NCBI RefSeq assembly: GCF_001455965.1
Contig: NZ_LKKO01000029.1
Coordinates: 1 to 64,000, forward strand
Source of the DNA: Methylobacterium sp. GXS13
GTDB lineage: Bacteria; Pseudomonadota; Alphaproteobacteria; Rhizobiales; Beijerinckiaceae
DNA length: 64,000 bases
Direction: 5' to 3'
The notes beneath the pieces are model-generated. The model saw only the letters and a program-made list of their open reading frames with translations. It ran no database searches and had not been told where the DNA came from. The position numbers and the translations under genes are program-made. This document shows, one piece after another, positions 18,099 through 26,507 of the stretch (its first letter is position 1; each line of letters begins with the position of its first letter).

Positions 18099-19022
18099 AT
18101 GGCCGATTTCCATGCAGACGAGCTGATCGCGCAGGCCCATGCCGGCCACGTCCTCGGCGGCACGCCGGCGGTCCGGCCGTTCATGCCGGAGCAGCACCGC
18201 CTCTTCTTCGCGAGCCTGCCCTATCTTCTGATCGGGGCCGCGGACGCGGCCGGCGCGCCGGTCGCGACCCTGCTGACCGGCGCGCCCGGCTTCGTGCAGA
18301 GCCCGGACGCGACGCATCTTGCCATCGCCGCGGCCCTCGACCCCACCGACCCGGCGGTTGGATCCCTCGTGCCGGGCGCCGAGGCCGGGATTCTCGGCAT
18401 CGACCTGGCGACGCGGCGGCGCAACCGCGCCAACGGCCGCATCGTGGATGGCGATCGGGATGGCCTGGCCGTGGCGGTCGATCAGAGCTTCGGTAACTGC
18501 CCGCAATACATTCAGCGGCGCGCGGTCGAGCCGGTGCCGCGCCGGCCGGGCTCGACCGAGATCCTGTCGGCCCTGGATACGGAGGCCGAGGCGCTGATCG
18601 ACGCCGCCGACACGCTGTTCGTCGCCACCCGATCGCGGGACGGGCTCCGGGAAGGCGGCGCCGACATCTCGCACCGGGGCGGGTGCCCGGGCTTCGTCCG
18701 CCGCCGCGGCGACGTGCTGACGGTGCCGGATTTCTCCGGCAACCGCTACTTCAACACGCTGGGCAATCTGATCGGCGAGCCGCGCGCGGCCGTACTGTTC
18801 CTCGATTTCGCCAGCGGCGACCAGCTGGTCCTGCAGGGCCGCACCGAAATCGACTGGACGGGCGCCGCGGGCCTCCTCGGCGCGCAACGATCCTGGTCCG
18901 TTACGATCACGGGCGGTTGGCGGCGCCGGGCGGTTGTTCCCCTGCGCTGGAGCGATCCCGAGCCCGCGCCGCAACTGGCGCGCACGGGCATCTGGGCCGA
19001 GGCTGAGGGGGTCCGATCGTGA
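18099..19022 (+). CDS. Pyridoxamine-5'-phosphate-oxidase-fold flavin-binding protein
   Basis: 307 aa from the ATG at 18099, preceded by GAGGTG; a GTG at 18087 overlapping the GST stop is an alternative. The conserved pattern MPEQHRLFFASLPYLLIGAA, the ATLLTGAPGFVQ strand and GNRYFNTLGNLIGEPRAAVL match the PNPOx-like split-barrel group that binds FMN or F420. GNCPQYIQRR is a hallmark of a subfamily often found beside GST or ferredoxin modules. Reaction unknown. It is unlikely to be true pyridoxamine-phosphate oxidase, which is shorter and has a different C-terminus. Confidence 0.75.
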   Translation: MADFHADELIAQAHAGHVLGGTPAVRPFMPEQHRLFFASLPYLLIGAADAAGAPVATLLTGAPGFVQSPDATHLAIAAALDPTDPAVGSLVPGAEAGILGIDLATRRRNRANGRIVDGDRDGLAVAVDQSFGNCPQYIQRRAVEPVPRRPGSTEILSALDTEAEALIDAADTLFVATRSRDGLREGGADISHRGGCPGFVRRRGDVLTVPDFSGNRYFNTLGNLIGEPRAAVLFLDFASGDQLVLQGRTEIDWTGAAGLLGAQRSWSVTITGGWRRRAVVPLRWSDPEPAPQLARTGIWAEAEGVRS

Positions 19023-19023
19023 G

Positions 19024-19674
19024 TCAGGACGCGCCGCCTGCCGCAGCCTCGTGCTCCCGGGCGAGACGTGCCTCTGCGGCGGCCACGGTCTGGAAGGCCG
19101 GCCGGGCACGAACGCGCTCGACATAGGCCGACAGGACCGGGTCGGGCGCACCCAGGCCGAAGCCCATCGTCCAGCCGAGCGCGCTGCCCCACAGGATGTC
19201 CGCGGCGCTGAAACGGTCGCCGAGCAGGTACGGCCCCGGACTCAGCGCCTCGGTGATGCGCGCGATCACGCTGTCGTAGTCGGCATAGGCCGACATGGCC
19301 CGCGGCCCGGGCTCGCGCTTGAGATGGCGGTCGATCACCGCAGGCTCGAAGCAGGAGCCGTAGAACACCATCCAGCGCAGATACGTCCCCCGGGCGGGGT
19401 CGGTGAGGGCGGGCGCGAGGCCGGCCTCCGGGAACAGGTCGGCGAGATACAGGTAGACCGCCGCCTGCTCGGTGACGAGCGCCTCGCCATGGCGGATCGC
19501 CGGCACCTTCGCCATCGGGTTGATCGCGCGATAAGCGTCTCCGAGATGCTCGCCGGCCCGCATGTTGAGCACGTGCAGGCGATGCGGGGCGCCGAGTTCC
19601 TCCAGGAGCACGCGTACGCCCGACGACCGGGTATTCGGCGCATGGTAGAACGCGATCTCCGGCGTATTCGTCAT
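19024..19674 (-). CDS. Glutathione S-transferase
   Basis: 216 aa from the ATG 19672-19674. N-terminal thioredoxin-like domain (AFYHAPNTRSSGVRVLLEEL, NPMAKVPAIRHG with the cis-proline, VTEQAAVYLYLADLFP) and helical C-terminal domain (GDRFSAADILWGSALGW). Distinct from the upstream GST. It converges on the PNPOx-fold gene with 1 bp between stops. Substrate unknown. Confidence 0.9.
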   Translation of the reverse strand: MTNTPEIAFYHAPNTRSSGVRVLLEELGAPHRLHVLNMRAGEHLGDAYRAINPMAKVPAIRHGEALVTEQAAVYLYLADLFPEAGLAPALTDPARGTYLRWMVFYGSCFEPAVIDRHLKREPGPRAMSAYADYDSVIARITEALSPGPYLLGDRFSAADILWGSALGWTMGFGLGAPDPVLSAYVERVRARPAFQTVAAAEARLAREHEAAAGGAS

Positions 19675-19914
19675 GCCGCACCTTCTCAAATGATGTGATT
19701 TGCGCGGCTTACGCTTCGTCCGACCGGGGAACCGGGTCAATCGGGCCGCGCACCCCGCCGGCCGAATAGGTCCCGCCTGTTCCAACCGTCGCCGTTCTGT
19801 ACGCGTCGCTCTCTTCCGCAGGGACCGGAATCGCGGCAGGGACGTTGGGCGATTGTGCGTTGCCGCGCGTTGGGGTGCCTACCGGCTCAGCGCGACCCGG
19901 GGATTCGAGTTCTG

Positions 19915-20295
19915 ATGGCGAAGATACTGTTGGTCGAGGACCATGAAGAGATCTGGGACTTCCTGTCCCGACGCCTCAAGCGCCGCGGCTACGAGGTGAT
20001 TTTGGCGCATGACGGCGAGGCCGGCGTTCAGCAGGCCCGCTCGGGCCAGCCCGACGTGATCCTGCTCGACATGAACCTGCCGGTGCTGGACGGCTGGTCC
20101 GCCGCGCGCGCGCTGAAATCCGGGTCCGACACGCGGGCGATCCCGATCATCGCGCTCACCGCCCATGCCATGTCCGGCGACCGGGACAAGGCGATCCAGG
20201 CGGGCTGCGACGACTACCATCCCAAGCCGGTCGATTTCTCCAAGCTGCTCAGCCAGATCAGCGCCGCCCTGGGCGAGACCGCGCAAGCGGGCTGA
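19915..20295 (+). CDS. Single-domain response regulator (receiver only)
   Basis: 126 aa made of one receiver domain and no output domain. Acidic pocket Glu8/Asp9, phosphoacceptor Asp52 (VILLDMNLPVLDGW), the ALTAHAM switch residue and the lysine in HPKPVD are all present. Resembles DivK-like or histidine-kinase-associated receivers that work by protein contact or phosphotransfer. It lies upstream of a permease and a LOV-type hybrid kinase on the same strand, which makes that kinase a plausible partner. The 240-bp gap before it should hold its promoter; I see no distinct site there. Confidence 0.9.
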   Translation: MAKILLVEDHEEIWDFLSRRLKRRGYEVILAHDGEAGVQQARSGQPDVILLDMNLPVLDGWSAARALKSGSDTRAIPIIALTAHAMSGDRDKAIQAGCDDYHPKPVDFSKLLSQISAALGETAQAG

Positions 20296-20384
20296 CGCCG
20301 GCCGACACGGCAGGCTTCCCGAACCGCACCGCCGTCGCGGTGCGGCAGCGTCCCCCGAGTTCGACACGTTAGTGGAGCGTACCC

Positions 20385-22361
20385 GTGAGCGAGGATCCCG
20401 TCACCGCCCAGCGCCTCAAGCAGGGCCTGCCGGTCATCGTCGCGCTGGCCTCCACCCTCCTCGTCGTGTCGATCATGGCGGCGCTGTATCTCGGGCGCGA
20501 GATCCTGGTGCCGGTCACGCTGGCGATCCTCCTGAGCTTCGTCCTGGTGCCGGCGGTCCGGATCCTGCGTCGGGTCCGCGTGCCGCGGGCGGCGGCGGTC
20601 CTCCTGGTGGTGGTGATCGTCTTCGGCGGCCTGTTTGGGATCGGCAGCCTGATCGCCAGCGAGGCGTCGCAGCTCGCCGCCGACCTGCCGCGCTACACCC
20701 AGGTGATGAGCACCAAGATCAAGGACCTGCGCGGCGCCACCGCCGGGACCGGGACCCTGTCCCGGATGGTCGACATGGTCCAGGATCTCAGCGCCACGCT
20801 GCAGCCGCCCGCCGCCATCGAGGTCAAGGGCCAGCCGGGAACCCGCACGCATCCGCTCACGGTGGAGATCAGCCCCGCCCGGGCGAGCGTCGTCGAGACG
20901 TTCCAGACCTTCGCGGGTCCGATCCTGCACCCGCTGGCCACCACCGGCCTGATCCTGATCTTCACGATCTTCATCCTGCTCCAGCGTGAGGACCTGCGGA
21001 ACCGGGCGATCCGGCTGGCGGGCGGATCCGGGGATCTGCGCCGGGTCACGGCGGCGATCGACGACGCCACCAGCCGGCTCAGCCGGTTCTTCCTGGCTCA
21101 GCTCGCCCTCAACATCGCCTTCGGGGTGGTGATCGGCGTGGGCCTATGGCTCATCGGCGTTCCGAGCCCGACGCTGTTCGGCGTGCTCGCGGCGATCCTG
21201 CGCTTCGTCCCCTATATCGGCGCCGCGATCAGCGCGCTCCTGCCGCTGATCCTCGCCGCCGCGGTCGATCCCGGCTGGACCATGGTGATCGCGACCGCAG
21301 CCTTGTTCCTGGTGGTGGAGCCGATCTGCGGCCACGTGATCGAGCCGCTGCTCTACGGGCACTCCACGGGCCTGTCGCCGATCGCCGTGATCCTGGCGGC
21401 CACGATCTGGACCTTCCTGTGGGGGCCGATCGGCTTGGTGCTCGCCACGCCGCTCACCGTCTGCCTGGTCGTGCTCGGCCGGCACGTGGAGCGGCTCTGG
21501 TATCTCGACGTGCTGCTCGGCGACCGTCCGGCCCTGGCGCCGCCGGAGATCTTCTACCAGCGCATGCTGGCGGGCGACCCGGCCGAGGCGATCGACCAGG
21601 GCTGGCAGTTCCTCAAGGAGCGGGCGCTCGTCACCTATTACGACGAGGTCGCCCTCGCAGGCCTGCTGCTCGCGCAGGAGGATCTCTCGCGCGGTACCCT
21701 GGACCGCGCCCGCCAGGACGAGGTCGGCGCCGCGATCCGCACCGTGGTGGCGCGGCTCGGGACCGCTCCGGTGGCCCGGCGGACCTGGCGGGGATCGACG
21801 CGCTCCTCCCCGGATACCGAGACCGCGGCGGCGCTCGCGGCCGTGGGGCCGGACCGGCAGGTCGCCGGCATCGTGCTGGCCCGCGAGGAACTCGCCCCGG
21901 CCTGGCGGAGCGAGACGCCGGTGCTGTGCGTGTCGAGCCGCGGCCCGTTCGACGAGGCGGCGACCCTGATGCTGAGCCAGATCCTGGCCCGGCACGGGCT
22001 CGCCTCGCAGACCCTGTCGATGGCCGCGATCCGGGCCGGCGAGCGGCCCGAGAACCCGGAGGGCCTCGCGCTGATCTGCTTCTCCTACCTCGAGCCGGTC
22101 AGCCTGTCGCAGATCCGCTTCACCGTGCGGCAGGCCCGCGCCGCGGTGCCGGGCGTGCGCATCCTGGTCGGCTTCTGGCGCGAGCGCGACCCGGCGACCC
22201 TGGACCGCCTGCGCCGGGCGACCTCGGCGGATTTCCTGGTCACGTCGCTGAACGAGGCGCTCTCGGCAGTGCTCACCGCCTGCCGTAACCCGGCGCCGCC
22301 GCGGGTCGCTCCGGCGCCCATGAAGGCCCTGCCCAATGAGGCCCGGACGGCGGCGGCATAG
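20385..22361 (+). CDS. AI-2E (PerM) family permease with extra C-terminal soluble domain
   Basis: 658 aa, GTG start. The first ~370 residues are an AI-2E/UPF0118 permease: paired N-terminal helices (VIVALASTLLVVSIMAALYL, LVPVTLAILLSFVLVPAV), an extracytoplasmic loop, then a helix bundle with VVEPICGHVIEPLLYGHSTG and IWTFLWGPIGLVLATPL, both conserved in the family. Canonical members stop near 350-400. Here about 280 more residues follow: a helical region and a Rossmann-like domain (PVLCVSSRGPFDEAATLM, LALICFSYLEPVSLSQIRF, GVRILVGFWRERD) with no membrane segment. Family members export autoinducer-2 or act as Na+/H+ antiporters; the substrate here is unknown. Confidence 0.85.
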   Translation: MSEDPVTAQRLKQGLPVIVALASTLLVVSIMAALYLGREILVPVTLAILLSFVLVPAVRILRRVRVPRAAAVLLVVVIVFGGLFGIGSLIASEASQLAADLPRYTQVMSTKIKDLRGATAGTGTLSRMVDMVQDLSATLQPPAAIEVKGQPGTRTHPLTVEISPARASVVETFQTFAGPILHPLATTGLILIFTIFILLQREDLRNRAIRLAGGSGDLRRVTAAIDDATSRLSRFFLAQLALNIAFGVVIGVGLWLIGVPSPTLFGVLAAILRFVPYIGAAISALLPLILAAAVDPGWTMVIATAALFLVVEPICGHVIEPLLYGHSTGLSPIAVILAATIWTFLWGPIGLVLATPLTVCLVVLGRHVERLWYLDVLLGDRPALAPPEIFYQRMLAGDPAEAIDQGWQFLKERALVTYYDEVALAGLLLAQEDLSRGTLDRARQDEVGAAIRTVVARLGTAPVARRTWRGSTRSSPDTETAAALAAVGPDRQVAGIVLAREELAPAWRSETPVLCVSSRGPFDEAATLMLSQILARHGLASQTLSMAAIRAGERPENPEGLALICFSYLEPVSLSQIRFTVRQARAAVPGVRILVGFWRERDPATLDRLRRATSADFLVTSLNEALSAVLTACRNPAPPRVAPAPMKALPNEARTAAA

Positions 22362-22503
22362 CAGGCCACCCTCACGGGGCGCGCGCCGAGCGCGACCTTG
22401 GTGCCATCGACAACCGCGATCGCCCCCCTAATGTCGCAACGGGATACCGGTCTCGGGCCGGTCCCCGCTCCATTCAAGACCGAAAGCATCAAGACCGCGC
22501 GGC

Positions 22504-24120
22504 ATGTCCGACTCTCCCGAAAAACCCCCCATCGGACCGGCCGCCGTGGTCAGGGACGGCGCGGCCAGTGATGTCGCCGACCGCAAGAGCGACATCTTCT
22601 TTGCCGCGGTGGAAACCACCCGGATGCCGATGATCGTCACCGATCCGCGCCAGCCGGATAACCCGATCATCTTCGCAAACCGCGCCTTCTTGGCGATGAC
22701 CGGCTATACGCCGGAGGAACTCGTGGGGCGCAATTGCCGGTTCCTGCAGGGCCCGGAGACCGATCGCGAGACCGTCGATCAGGTCCGCTCGGCGATCGCG
22801 GACCGGCGCGAATTCGCCACCGAGATCCTGAACTATCGCAAGAACGGGTCGACCTTCTGGAACGCCTTGTTCGTTTCGCCGGTGTACAATGCGGCGGGCG
22901 AACTGGTGTATTTCTTCGGCTCGCAGCTCGACGTCTCGCGCCGCCGCGACGTCGAGGAGGCCCTGGGCCAGGCGCAGAAGATGGAAGCGCTCGGCCAGCT
23001 CACCGGCGGCATCGCGCACGACTTCAACAACCGGCTGCAGGTGATCGTCGGCTACGTCGACATCCTGGCCTCCGGACTGGAGAAGCCGGATGCCGACCGC
23101 GCCCGGCTCGGACGTGCCACCGACAATATCCGGCAGGCGGCCGAGCGTGCGACGACGCTGACGCAGCAGCTCCTGGCCTTTGCCCGCAAGCAGCGGCTCG
23201 ACGGGCGCGCCGTCAACCTCAACACGCTGATCGAGGGGATGCGCGAGATGGTCGCCCGCTCGGTGGGCGAGGTGGTGACGATCGAGCTGGATCTCGCCCG
23301 GGACCTCTGGAACTGCCGGGTCGATCCGACCCAGGCCGAGGTCGCGATCCTCAATGTGCTGATCAACGCCCGCGACGCGATGCCGGAGGGCGGCACCGTG
23401 CGGATCACCACCGAGAACACCGAGATCGTCTCGGGCGGCGAGATCGGCCCGCTCCGCCCCGGCCGCTACGTCAGCATCGCCATCCGGGATACCGGCACCG
23501 GCATCCCGCCCGCGGTGCTCGCCCGGGTGATGGACCCGTTCTTCACCACCAAGGAAGAGGGCAAGGGCACCGGGCTCGGCCTGTCGATGGTCTACGGCTT
23601 CGCCAAGCAGTCGGGCGGCGCCGCCCAGATTGAATCGGCGGTCGGCGCCGGCACGACGGTGCGCCTGTCCTTCCCGGCCACCGATAGCGACGCGCACGCC
23701 CCATCCAAGGTCTCGCACCGGGCGGTGGACCGGCGAGGCACCGAGACCATCCTGATCGTCGACGACCGCGAGGACGTGGCCGAGCTCGCCCGCACCATCC
23801 TGCGGGATTTCGGCTACACGACGCTGATGGCCGGCAATGCCCGCGAGGCCCTGGAGATCCTCGATTCCAGCGAGCGCATCGACCTGCTGTTCACCGATCT
23901 GATCATGCCGGGGGGCATGAACGGCGTGTTGCTCGCCCGGGAGGCGCGCCGCCGCCAGCCCAAGCTCAAGGTCCTGCTCGCCACGGGCTACGCGGAGGCG
24001 AGCCTGGAGCGAACCGATATCGGCGGTTCGGAGTTTGACCTGCTCAACAAGCCTTACCGGCGCACGGAGCTGGTCCGCCGCGTGCGGGCGATCCTCGACG
24101 GGCCGACCGGCGTAGGCTGA
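22504..24120 (+). CDS. LOV-domain hybrid sensor histidine kinase (blue-light sensor)
   Basis: 538 aa, cytosolic. Residues 30-145 form a PAS domain with the flavin-binding LOV signature GRNCRFLQG, in which Cys78 is the residue that bonds FMN in blue light. A linker helix leads to HisKA ([12 protein letters not shown], phosphoacceptor His172) and the HATPase domain ([15 protein letters not shown]-box, [18 protein letters not shown]). A C-terminal receiver carries phosphoacceptor Asp465 ([11 protein letters not shown]). The order matches the LOV-HK-RR protein of Pseudomonas syringae rather than the HWE-type LovK of Caulobacter and Brucella. The receiver-only gene at 19915 is a possible relay partner. 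Confidence 0.93.
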   Translation: MSDSPEKPPIGPAAVVRDGAASDVADRKSDIFFAAVETTRMPMIVTDPRQPDNPIIFANRAFLAMTGYTPEELVGRNCRFLQGPETDRETVDQVRSAIADRREFATEILNYRKNGSTFWNALFVSPVYNAAGELVYFFGSQLDVSRRRDVEEALGQAQKMEALGQLTGGIAHDFNNRLQVIVGYVDILASGLEKPDADRARLGRATDNIRQAAERATTLTQQLLAFARKQRLDGRAVNLNTLIEGMREMVARSVGEVVTIELDLARDLWNCRVDPTQAEVAILNVLINARDAMPEGGTVRITTENTEIVSGGEIGPLRPGRYVSIAIRDTGTGIPPAVLARVMDPFFTTKEEGKGTGLGLSMVYGFAKQSGGAAQIESAVGAGTTVRLSFPATDSDAHAPSKVSHRAVDRRGTETILIVDDREDVAELARTILRDFGYTTLMAGNAREALEILDSSERIDLLFTDLIMPGGMNGVLLAREARRRQPKLKVLLATGYAEASLERTDIGGSEFDLLNKPYRRTELVRRVRAILDGPTGVG

Positions 24121-24137
24121 GCGTGAGGAACGGCGCC

Positions 24138-24437
24138 ATGGCGCAGGGCGACAAGGCGAAATACACCGACAAGCAGAAACGCAAGGCCGAGCACATCGCC
24201 GAGTCCTACGAGGCGCGCGGGGTGCCGGAGCAGGAGGCCGAGGCGCGGGCCTGGGCCACAGTCAACAAGGATGACGGCGGCGGCAAGAAGCCGGGCGGCT
24301 CCGGCCGCGGCAAGGCCACCGGCCATCCGGCGGCCCACAAGGGCGGCGAGGCTTCTGCGAGCCGGACGCCGGAACAGCGCTCGGCCTCGGCCAAGAAGGC
24401 TGCGGCGACGCGCAAGGCGAATGCCGCAAGCGCGTGA
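24138..24437 (+). CDS. Small Lys/Ala/Gly-rich protein (plasmid-stabilisation-like)
   Basis: 99 aa from the ATG at 24138. The N-terminal half is polar and helical (DKQKRKAEHIAESYEARG, ARAWATVNKDDGGGKK) and resembles short proteins annotated as plasmid-stabilisation proteins in Methylobacterium and relatives. The C-terminal half is a disordered basic tail ending in alanine/lysine repeats (SAKKAAATRKANAAS) like that of histone H1-type proteins. Nucleic-acid binding is a guess from charge. It starts 18 bp after the LOV kinase and could be in the same transcript. Confidence 0.7.
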   Translation: MAQGDKAKYTDKQKRKAEHIAESYEARGVPEQEAEARAWATVNKDDGGGKKPGGSGRGKATGHPAAHKGGEASASRTPEQRSASAKKAAATRKANAASA

Positions 24438-24570
24438 TCGGACAACGTGGGATCGGACTGGCCCCAGTCATTCTTACTTCTGGAAGTGGGGTGGAAAGCA
24501 GTCCTTGCGGCGCTTCGACCACTGATCGTCCAGGCGAAACGCTTTTTCTCGCGCGCGAAGGAACTGGGCC

Positions 24571-25536
24571 ATGCCGACACAGACCGCTCTCGCCGCCGCC
24601 GCGCTGGCACTTGCACACGGTTCGCCGCAGCCGCTTCCCTCCGTCTCGGCCACGACGAGCTACCACAGGGCCGAAATCAACGGCGTGGGTGTCTTCTATC
24701 GCGAGGCTGGCCCGCGTGACGCACCCACGATCCTCCTGCTGCATGGCTATCCATCGTCGTCGCGGCAGTGGGACCCGCTACTGCCGCTGCTCGCCGACCG
24801 CTACCACCTGATCGCGCCAGACTATCCCGGCTTCGGCCACAGCGATGCGCCATCGCCCGAACAGTACTCTTATACCTTCGACAACATTGCCGCGACGATC
24901 GAGGGCTTGATCGCGCATCTTGGCATCGAACGATACACGCTCTTCATGCAGGATTACGGCGGCCCGGTCGGGTTCCGCATCGCTCTCGCCCACCCCGAAC
25001 GGGTGCGTGCGTTGATCGTCCAGAACGCCAACGCCTACGCGGAGGGGCTCGGGCCGAAGTGGCAGGGCATCGCCAAGTTCTGGGCCGACCCCGCAACTCA
25101 CCCTGAGCAGGTCGACGCCTTCACATCCCTTGAAGGAGCCAAGCAGCGCCATCTCGGCACCAGCCCGAACCCCGAACGGTACAACCCGGACACCTGGGCG
25201 GACGAGTATGCCATCCTGTCCCGGCCGGGTGAGCGGGTCATCCAGGCTGCCCTTCTCTACGACTACCGCACGAACGTGGCGTCTTACCCGGTCTGGCAGG
25301 CATGGATGCGTGGTCATCCGTTGCCGACCCTTGTGCTGTGGGGCCGCTACGACCCGTCCTTCCTCGTGCCCGGGGCGGAAGCCTATCGACGCGACATGCA
25401 GACGGCGGAGTTACATATCCTGGACGCCGGACACTTCGCGCTGGACGAGGCGACGGATGAGGTCGCGCGGCTAACGCGCGACTTTCTTGCTCGGCATATC
25501 GAGACTGAGAAAGCTCCCGCGTCCGCGCCTCAATAG
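24571..25536 (+). CDS. Alpha/beta hydrolase of the haloalkane dehalogenase/epoxide hydrolase type
   Basis: 321 aa with an N-terminal Ala-rich hydrophobic stretch that could be a signal peptide. HGYPSSSRQW is the oxyanion-hole motif. The nucleophile position is aspartate, Asp128 in LFMQDYGGPVG, as in haloalkane dehalogenases and epoxide hydrolases rather than serine esterases. The acid lies in WGRYDPSF and the catalytic histidine in DAGHFALDE. Preceded by GAAGGAAC and standing alone, without an obvious operon. Precise substrate unknown. Confidence 0.87.
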   Translation: MPTQTALAAAALALAHGSPQPLPSVSATTSYHRAEINGVGVFYREAGPRDAPTILLLHGYPSSSRQWDPLLPLLADRYHLIAPDYPGFGHSDAPSPEQYSYTFDNIAATIEGLIAHLGIERYTLFMQDYGGPVGFRIALAHPERVRALIVQNANAYAEGLGPKWQGIAKFWADPATHPEQVDAFTSLEGAKQRHLGTSPNPERYNPDTWADEYAILSRPGERVIQAALLYDYRTNVASYPVWQAWMRGHPLPTLVLWGRYDPSFLVPGAEAYRRDMQTAELHILDAGHFALDEATDEVARLTRDFLARHIETEKAPASAPQ

Positions 25537-25610
25537 AATATAGAGCGCCCGATCGAACATCAGAGACGGTTCAATAACTGACTCCATCATCCGCCCCATC
25601 CCCCCGCACC

Positions 25611-26507
25611 TCACGCCCGATCCCGCCGCTCCGCGAGCTTGACCAGCGTATGCAGCATCCGGTTCGCCGGCGTCGGCACGCCCAGCGCCGTGCCTCTCCG
25701 CATCACGTATCCATTGAGGTGGTCAATCTCGCTGGGCCGGCCCCGGGCGAGATCCTGGGCGGTGGAGGAGCGCTGGTCGGCCATGCTGGTGCTGAGCGCG
25801 AGCACCGTGTCGAGGATGTCGTCGGGCACCGACACGCCCGCAGCGTTCGCCACCGCGACGCATTCCTGCACCACGTCGGTCATCGCCGCGACCACGCCCT
25901 CGCCCTGGACCAGGCGGCCGTAGGGCAGCTGGGTCAGGGCCGAGAGGGCGTTGTAGGCGCAGTTGAGGATCAGCTTGCCCCAGAGCGCGTCCAGGGCGCG
26001 CGCTGACACAGTGGTCGGAATCCCGGCCGCATCGAACGCGGCGGCAATCGTCGGGCTCGTTCCCGACGCGCCAAGGATCAGGTCGCCCCGGCCGTTGTGG
26101 CGGACGTGGCGCGCCCCGACCATCTCGGTGGCGACATAGACCGCCACCGGCACCACGGACCGCCCCAGCACAGCGGCGAGGCGCTCGGCATTGTCGACGC
26201 CGTTCTGGAGGCTGAGGATCATGGCCGAGGGGCTGAGATGCGGGGCGATCGTCGCGCCCGCCGCTTCCGTGTCGCCCGACTTGACGCAGACCAGCACCAG
26301 GTCGGCTCCGGCGACGCCGTCGCCCGACGCGGTCGCCTGGACGGCGACGGTGTCGCGCCCGGCCGCACTCTCCAGCACCAGGCCATCGGACCGGACCGCC
26401 TCGACCAGGGCCGGTCGGCCGATCAGCGTCACCGCATGGCCGGCTCGGGCCAGCAGGAAGCCGTAATAGCAGCCGACCGCGCCGGCCCCGAAAACCGCGA
26501 TCTTCAT
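25611..26507 (-). CDS. 2-dehydropantoate 2-reductase family protein (ApbA/PanE-like)
   Basis: 298 aa. N-terminal NAD(P) Rossmann site MKIAVFGAGAVGCYYG, then LVLVCVKSGDTEAA with the catalytic-region lysine, SLQNGVDN, and a C-terminal helical domain with LWGKLILNCAYNALSALT and the GRPSEIDHLNGYV substrate loop. True PanE makes pantoate, but many paralogues reduce other 2-keto acids. The ATG overlaps the stop of the YdiJ-like gene (ATGA), so the two are translationally coupled, which favours a linked role in 2-hydroxy/2-keto acid metabolism over vitamin synthesis. Confidence 0.87.
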   Translation of the reverse strand: MKIAVFGAGAVGCYYGFLLARAGHAVTLIGRPALVEAVRSDGLVLESAAGRDTVAVQATASGDGVAGADLVLVCVKSGDTEAAGATIAPHLSPSAMILSLQNGVDNAERLAAVLGRSVVPVAVYVATEMVGARHVRHNGRGDLILGASGTSPTIAAAFDAAGIPTTVSARALDALWGKLILNCAYNALSALTQLPYGRLVQGEGVVAAMTDVVQECVAVANAAGVSVPDDILDTVLALSTSMADQRSSTAQDLARGRPSEIDHLNGYVMRRGTALGVPTPANRMLHTLVKLAERRDRA

